Made by a program: the position numbers and the translations under genes
DNA from: an uncultured Christensenella sp.
GTDB lineage: Bacteria > Bacillota > Clostridia > Christensenellales > Borkfalkiaceae
DNA: 53,334 bases
Direction: 5' to 3'
NCBI GenBank assembly: GCA_910577875.1
Contig: CAJTNY010000011.1
Span: 1 to 53,334 of the forward strand
Part shown: in pieces, positions 49,168 through 53,334 of the stretch
Layout of the letters: the number at the start of each line of letters is the position of its first letter
Numbering within the stretch: position 1 is the stretch's first letter
The notes under the pieces: generated by a model
Database searches by the model: none
Told to the model about the DNA's origin: nothing
The model's input: the letters and a program-made list of their open reading frames with translations, nothing else

Positions 49168-51105
49168 ATGAACAGAGTCCGCGAACTTATCGACACACTC
49201 AATAAATGGGCTTACGAATATTACGTTTTAGACAACCCGTCGGTATCGGACAGGGAGTACGACAAGCTATATGACGAACTTAGACGTCTGGAAGAGGAAA
49301 GCGGTGAAAGGGAGTTCGACAGTCCGACGAGGCGCGTCGGAGGCGAACCCGTAAAAGGTTTTGAAAGACACGCGCATATATCGCGGTTATACAGCCTTGA
49401 CAAGTCTGTTTCTTACGACGAACTCGACGCGTTTTTTACGCGCGTAGAAAAGTCTGTAAAGAACGCGCGTTATACGGTAGAATATAAGTTCGACGGACTT
49501 ACTATGTGTTTGACTTACGACAAAGGAAAGTTCGTCCGTGCGGCGACCCGCGGTAACGGAATAGAAGGCGAAGACGTGACGGCCCAGTGTTTGACGATCA
49601 AAAGTTTTCCGTTGACCGTGGAATATGACGGACTTTTGGAAGTTCAGGGCGAAGCGGTGATACGTTTGAGCGTGCTTGAAAATTATAACAAAACCGCAAA
49701 GGAACCGCTAAAAAACGCGCGCAACGCTGTCGCGGGCGCGATCCGAAATCTCGACCCGCGAATAACCGCCGAAAGAAAACCCGAGATATTTTTCTATAAC
49801 GTAAACTATATGAGCGAGGGTAACTTGAAAACCCAAAGCGAACACTTTGAATTTTTAAAGAAAAACGGTTTCAAGGTTTATCCGTTTTTACGCGTCTGCA
49901 AGAGCGCTGAAGACGTTAAAAGCGCAATCGAAGAAATAGAAATCGAGCGAAAAAACATAGACGTTCTCACCGATGGCGCGGTAATCAAGCTGGACGACTG
50001 TACAGAGCGCGAGGGGCTGGGCTATACCGATAAATTCCCGCGCTGGGCAATGGCTTACAAGTTCGAAGCGGAGGAAAGCGTAACGAGCGTTAAAGACGTC
50101 ATATGGCAGGTCGGAAGAACTGGAAAGCTGACTCCGCTCGCGCTCGTCGAACCTGTCGATTTGGGCGGCGTGACGGTAAAAAAGGCAACTCTGAACAACT
50201 ACGGCGACGTACAGAGAAAGGACGTTAAAATCGGCAGCGAAGTACTTATCCGCCGTTCAAACGAAGTTATACCCGAAATACTGGGCGCGGTCGGACATAC
50301 CGATGGAAGCGTTCCCGTCGTTAAACCGGTAGTCTGTCCGTATTGCGGAAGCGCGGTGGAGGAAATCGGTGCGAATATATTCTGCCCGAATAAAAAATGC
50401 CGTCCTAGGATAATCGGGAAAATGGAACATTTTGCGCGCAAAGACGCAATGGATATCGAGGGGCTTTCCGAAATGACTGCGGGTCAGATTTACGATACGC
50501 TCGGTGTTACGGACTGTTCGGGTCTGTATACTCTCTCCGCGGACGATTTGAAAAAACTCGACGGTTTTAAAACCAAGAAAATCAACAATCTGCTATCCGC
50601 GATTGAAAAGAGCAAAAAAGTTTCGCTCTCTTCGTTTCTTTTTGCGCTCGGTATAGACGGGGTCGGCAAAGTCGCGGCGAAAGACCTTGCCGTAAATTTC
50701 CAAGACGTTGAAGCGCTGTCGAAAGCATCTAAAGAACAGTTGTGTGAACTTGAAAATATCGGCGAAATTACCGCAGAGGCAATCGTAAATTGGTTTGCCG
50801 ACAGAGATAATGCCGACGAAATACAACGGCTTCTTAGCTTGGGCGTAACGCCCGAGAACAAGAAAAAACACGTTGTTGAGGGCGCGTTCGCGGGTCAGTT
50901 CGTAGTCCTTACGGGAACGCTCGAAAACTTCAAACGCTCCGAAGCCCAGAAACTCATAGAGGAAAAGGGAGGAGAGTGCCAAAGTTCGGTAACCTCGAAA
51001 ACCACGCTCGTTATAACGGGCGCGGATGCGGGCTCCAAACTCGGCAAAGCAAAACAACTCGGTGTAAAAATTATAGACGAAGAAGAATTCAAATCTATGC
51101 TTTGA
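49168..51105 (+). CDS. ligA: NAD+-dependent DNA ligase
   Basis: The protein has 645 residues. Domains: Ia NAD-binding (YYVLDNPSVSDREYD), adenylation with catalytic K107 in EYKFDGLT, OB fold, a Cys4 zinc finger (CPYCG ... CPNKKC), helix-hairpin-helix repeats and a C-terminal BRCT domain (FVVLTGTLENFKRSEAQKLIEEKGG region). It seals nicks at Okazaki junctions and in repair. AAAGGT before the ATG is a moderate ribosome binding site. It ends in a terminator at 51154. Confidence 0.97.
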   Translation: MNRVRELIDTLNKWAYEYYVLDNPSVSDREYDKLYDELRRLEEESGEREFDSPTRRVGGEPVKGFERHAHISRLYSLDKSVSYDELDAFFTRVEKSVKNARYTVEYKFDGLTMCLTYDKGKFVRAATRGNGIEGEDVTAQCLTIKSFPLTVEYDGLLEVQGEAVIRLSVLENYNKTAKEPLKNARNAVAGAIRNLDPRITAERKPEIFFYNVNYMSEGNLKTQSEHFEFLKKNGFKVYPFLRVCKSAEDVKSAIEEIEIERKNIDVLTDGAVIKLDDCTEREGLGYTDKFPRWAMAYKFEAEESVTSVKDVIWQVGRTGKLTPLALVEPVDLGGVTVKKATLNNYGDVQRKDVKIGSEVLIRRSNEVIPEILGAVGHTDGSVPVVKPVVCPYCGSAVEEIGANIFCPNKKCRPRIIGKMEHFARKDAMDIEGLSEMTAGQIYDTLGVTDCSGLYTLSADDLKKLDGFKTKKINNLLSAIEKSKKVSLSSFLFALGIDGVGKVAAKDLAVNFQDVEALSKASKEQLCELENIGEITAEAIVNWFADRDNADEIQRLLSLGVTPENKKKHVVEGAFAGQFVVLTGTLENFKRSEAQKLIEEKGGECQSSVTSKTTLVITGADAGSKLGKAKQLGVKIIDEEEFKSML

Positions 51106-51153
51106 AATTTTTTTCCGTCGTCTATTTTTCGGCTTCGGGAAAAGAGGCAATAT

Positions 51154-51196
51154 CGTTGACATGCTCAGCCGTTTTTTTTAGGCGTCAACGGTTTTT
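51154..51196 (+). terminator. Terminator of pcrA-ligA
   Basis: CGTTGAC (51154-51160) pairs with 51184-51190, with an inner GCC/GGC pair around a T-rich loop; GTTTTTAATTTTT follows. Confidence 0.6.
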
Positions 51197-51465
51197 AATT
51201 TTTCTTCTTCTCTTTTTTTTCGTGTCCGGTTCCCATTTATCGCAGCCGTGCATGGGCGGAAAAAATTTTATAATATTTTTTTAACTTATGTATGATTCGG
51301 TGTCCGTATACAGTTTCTTTAAAATGATTATGCCGCCACAAATATTGTATGGTAAAAAATTTCGTTCATAGTTTTGCCTTCTTCTTATATTTTAGCAGAT
51401 ATAAATTTATTTTTGTCTGATTACGAGAAACTCTCGTAAGAAATTTGTTTATAGGAAATAAACTT
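51197..51465. other. T-rich intergenic stretch with no gene seen
   Basis: No convincing ORF on either strand. It contains poly-T tracts on the plus strand, a small IR (51421-51428 with 51432-51439) and a CCCAT...ATGGG pair around 51235-51260. I cannot match it to a known RNA family. Confidence 0.4.
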
Positions 51466-51499
51466 AAAAAAATGCTTGTCGTACCGCAAGCATTTTTTT
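51466..51499 (+). terminator. Perfect hairpin upstream of the metal operon
   Basis: AAAAAAATGCTTG (51466-51478) pairs exactly with 51487-51499, ending in seven Ts. It sits just before the arsR promoter and would insulate it. Confidence 0.8.
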
Positions 51500-51517
51500 A
51501 AAATCCGGAAAAAATGC

Positions 51518-51574
51518 TTGACAATCCCGGTCGAGCGTATTATTATATAAACAACTTATGAATACATATTCATA
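51518..51574 (+). promoter_or_regulatory. Promoter and ArsR/SmtB-type operator of the metal operon
   Basis: TTGACA (51518-51523), 17-bp spacer, TATTAT (51541-51546). A perfect palindrome TATGAATA-CA-TATTCATA at 51557-51574 lies at the predicted start site, matching the ATGAA...TTCAT dyads bound by CadC/SmtB-type repressors. AAGGAG follows at 51586-51591. Confidence 0.85.
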
Positions 51575-51597
51575 TATTAATAACTAAGGAGCCTATT

Positions 51598-51954
51598 ATG
51601 AAAGACAATCTTTGCGAAAGAGAAGAGGAACACGCCGAGAGGGTAGAGAGGGCGAAAGCCTCTATGCCGTCCGACGACGATATAATTGAAATGGGTGCGA
51701 GGTTCAAAGTCATATCCGAGCCATCAAGACTTAAAATACTTTTGGTTTTGTCGGGCGGGGATCTTTGCGTCGACCATATAACCGAAGCTGTCGGTGGAAA
51801 CCAGAGCGCGGTTTCGCACCAGCTTAAAATTCTTAAAGACAACAAGATTATAAAGAGTAAAAGAAACGGGAAAAACGTAATGTACTCCGTTTCGGACTGG
51901 CACGTTTTAACAATGATTAACGTGGCGAAGGAGCATCTGAACTGCAATGAATAA
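51598..51954 (+). CDS. ArsR/SmtB-family metal-sensing repressor
   Basis: The protein has 118 residues. The winged helix is clear (ARFKVISEPSRLKILLVLSGG, QSAVSHQLKILKDNKIIKSKR). The ELCVCDL metal motif is GDLCVDH here, with one Cys, and the N-terminus has another Cys (C6). A C-terminal H/C pair (DWHVLTMINVAKEHLNC) could form the alpha-5 site of the zinc/cadmium sensors. It represses until metal binds. Its 3' end overlaps the P-type ATPase gene by 8 bases. Confidence 0.92.
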   Translation: MKDNLCEREEEHAERVERAKASMPSDDDIIEMGARFKVISEPSRLKILLVLSGGDLCVDHITEAVGGNQSAVSHQLKILKDNKIIKSKRNGKNVMYSVSDWHVLTMINVAKEHLNCNE

Positions 51955-53334
51955 CGTTTTTAAAATTACGGGTCTCGACTGCGCTAACTGCGCGCGGGAG
52001 CTTGAAGAAGAGATATTGAAAACAGACGGCGTGAATTCCGCTTCGGTTGATTTTATGACGCAGAAAGTAATTGTCGACTGCGACGCGCGGACGCTTGAAA
52101 AAGTTAAAAATTTATGTAACGGTTTCGAGGACGTTAGAGTATCGGAAGAAGATGATGCGGTGGGTGAAAAGTTAAAGATTACAGGGCTTTGTTGCGCTAA
52201 CTGTGCGAGAGAACTCGAAGAGGAACTCAATAAGCTCGACGGGGTTTCGGCCGTTGTTGATTTTATGAATATGCGCGTAATACTTCAAGCGCAATCAACG
52301 GAAGCGAGGGAGAATGCCGTTCATACGATAACGAATTTCGAAGACGTGAAAATTATTACCGAAACCAAGGAAAAGTCGGTAAAGAAAGGGATAATAAAAA
52401 CTCATCTGAAAGATATAATAGGTATACTCGTTTCGCTTGTATTCTTTATTCCCGCCGTCGCACTCGATTTAACCGGACTTATGGGAAAGAGCATTGCGCT
52501 CAAAATCACCGCTTACGTATTTTACGGAACGGCATATTTGGCGGTCGGTTATAAAGTGCTTTGGCAGACTGTTAAAAATATCGCAAAGGGTAAAATTTTC
52601 GACGAAAACTTTTTAATGACAGTCGCGTCCGTCGGAGCGATTCTCTTAGGCATATTCGAGGAGGGAGAAGGGTTTACCGAAGGCGTCGCGGTAATGTTCT
52701 TGTATCAGCTCGGCGAGCTGTTGCAGGCAGTTGCGGTCGGTTCTTCGCGCAATTCGATTGCAGAACTTATGGACCTTAAAAGCGAAAGCGCGACGATATT
52801 GGAAAACGGCGTTCAGCGCGTCATATCCCCCGACGAACTTAAAATCGGTGACGTAATTTTAATAAAAGCGGGCGAAAAAATACCCGTTGACTGTAAAATT
52901 ATAAAGGGAGAGGGCGCGCTCGATATGAAGAGTTTGAACGGCGAACCGCTTCCACGCGACGTGAAAATCGGAGACGAAATACTTTCTGGCAGTATCAATT
53001 TATCGGGAGTAATCGAGGCGGAAGTCGTGCGCGAATATAAAAATTCGACGGTTGCCAAAATATTGGAGCTCGTCGAAAACTCAACCGCTAAAAAATCCAG
53101 CAGGGAAAAGTTTATTTCAAAATTCGCAAAGTATTACACTCCCGCGGTATGCGCCGCTGCCGTTTTGGTCGCTGGGCTTGTTCCTACGATAATATGCGCC
53201 GTTCAATCGGCTTTTATCTGGCCGGTTTATGCGGACTGGATATATAAGGCTTTGGCTTTTCTCGTAATATCCTGTCCCTGCGCGCTCGTGATTTCCGTTC
53301 CTTTATCCTACTTCGGAGGTATAGGCAGATGCGC
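51947..53334 (+). CDS. Heavy-metal translocating P-type ATPase, truncated by the window edge
   Basis: 462 complete codons are present and the frame runs off the edge before the DKTG phosphorylation site. Two N-terminal HMA domains carry GLDCANCAREL (C12xxC15) and GLCCANCAREL (C83xxC86) and are clearly duplicates. Membrane helices follow from about residue 155. The actuator TGES loop reads N331-GEP-334, an unusual form that keeps the Glu. The membrane metal site is C443-PC. With the ArsR repressor this indicates Zn/Cd/Pb efflux; copper is less likely. Confidence 0.9.
   Translation, partial: MNNVFKITGLDCANCARELEEEILKTDGVNSASVDFMTQKVIVDCDARTLEKVKNLCNGFEDVRVSEEDDAVGEKLKITGLCCANCARELEEELNKLDGVSAVVDFMNMRVILQAQSTEARENAVHTITNFEDVKIITETKEKSVKKGIIKTHLKDIIGILVSLVFFIPAVALDLTGLMGKSIALKITAYVFYGTAYLAVGYKVLWQTVKNIAKGKIFDENFLMTVASVGAILLGIFEEGEGFTEGVAVMFLYQLGELLQAVAVGSSRNSIAELMDLKSESATILENGVQRVISPDELKIGDVILIKAGEKIPVDCKIIKGEGALDMKSLNGEPLPRDVKIGDEILSGSINLSGVIEAEVVREYKNSTVAKILELVENSTAKKSSREKFISKFAKYYTPAVCAAAVLVAGLVPTIICAVQSAFIWPVYADWIYKALAFLVISCPCALVISVPLSYFGGIGRC

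Noticed and set aside
1..53334. tRNA, rRNA, CRISPR or insertion sequence
   Set aside because: No T-loop GGTTCRANTCC-type cloverleaf, no regularly spaced repeats, no transposase or integrase ORF found on reading.

Overview
The window reads as chromosomal DNA of an endospore-forming, Gram-positive-type anaerobe of the Clostridia, most likely an uncultured gut lineage. The evidence is a SipL-like coat morphogenesis protein, SpmA/SpmB, a SpoIVFA/SpoIVFB pair, a GerA-GerB-GerC germinant receptor operon, Veg, rubrerythrin, several lipobox lipoproteins and the cysE-cysS and pcrA-ligA gene orders. Lineage is inference; there is no rRNA gene to settle it. TGA, TAA and TAG all act as stops in well-recognised genes, so the code is standard. 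I see no tRNA, rRNA, CRISPR array, insertion sequence or prophage.

Layout. 1-1.7 kb: end of an unknown gene, a structured RNA candidate with its own promoter and terminator, a 30-codon ORF coupled to a cadherin-like/InlB-repeat lipoprotein. 1.7-7 kb: Bax1-I membrane protein, rubrerythrin, serpin lipoprotein, DUF89 protein, lipoprotein, small protein. 7-15.4 kb: DeoR regulator, cysE-cysS-alaS (AlaRS is a short form), a YbhN-type membrane protein with a GT4 glycosyltransferase, rplM-rpsI. 15.4-24.9 kb: small minus-strand gene with an apparent AUU start, large double-anchored surface protein, acidic zinc-ribbon protein, veg, sipL-like, ispE, membrane protein, cysteine desulfurase, spmAB. 25-32.7 kb: metG-tatD, a small XRE switch with three operators facing a gene with an in-frame TGA, ksgA, LRR lipoprotein, spoIVFAB. 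32.7-40.7 kb: phospholipase C-like protein and OGG, PadR-DUF1700-DUF4097 operon, gerABC, membrane protein. 40.8-53.3 kb: trmB, metallophosphoesterase, carbamoyltransferase, queH, a degenerate ABC ATPase, 10TM exporter, rpsU, pcrA-ligA, and an ArsR/P-type ATPase metal operon cut by the window edge.

The most unusual global signal is promoter architecture. At seven or more genes a good sigma-A promoter (17-bp spacer) places the -10 hexamer only 6-7 bases before the ATG, with no Shine-Dalgarno sequence, so transcription should start at or next to the start codon (leaderless mRNA). Other genes have strong AAGGAG sites, so both modes seem to coexist. Other leads are a rare AUU start codon, a TGA that falls exactly on a cysteine position of a gapless internal duplication, an ABC ATPase that has lost its Q-loop, signature and H-loop residues, and an AlaRS that ends right after the editing domain.
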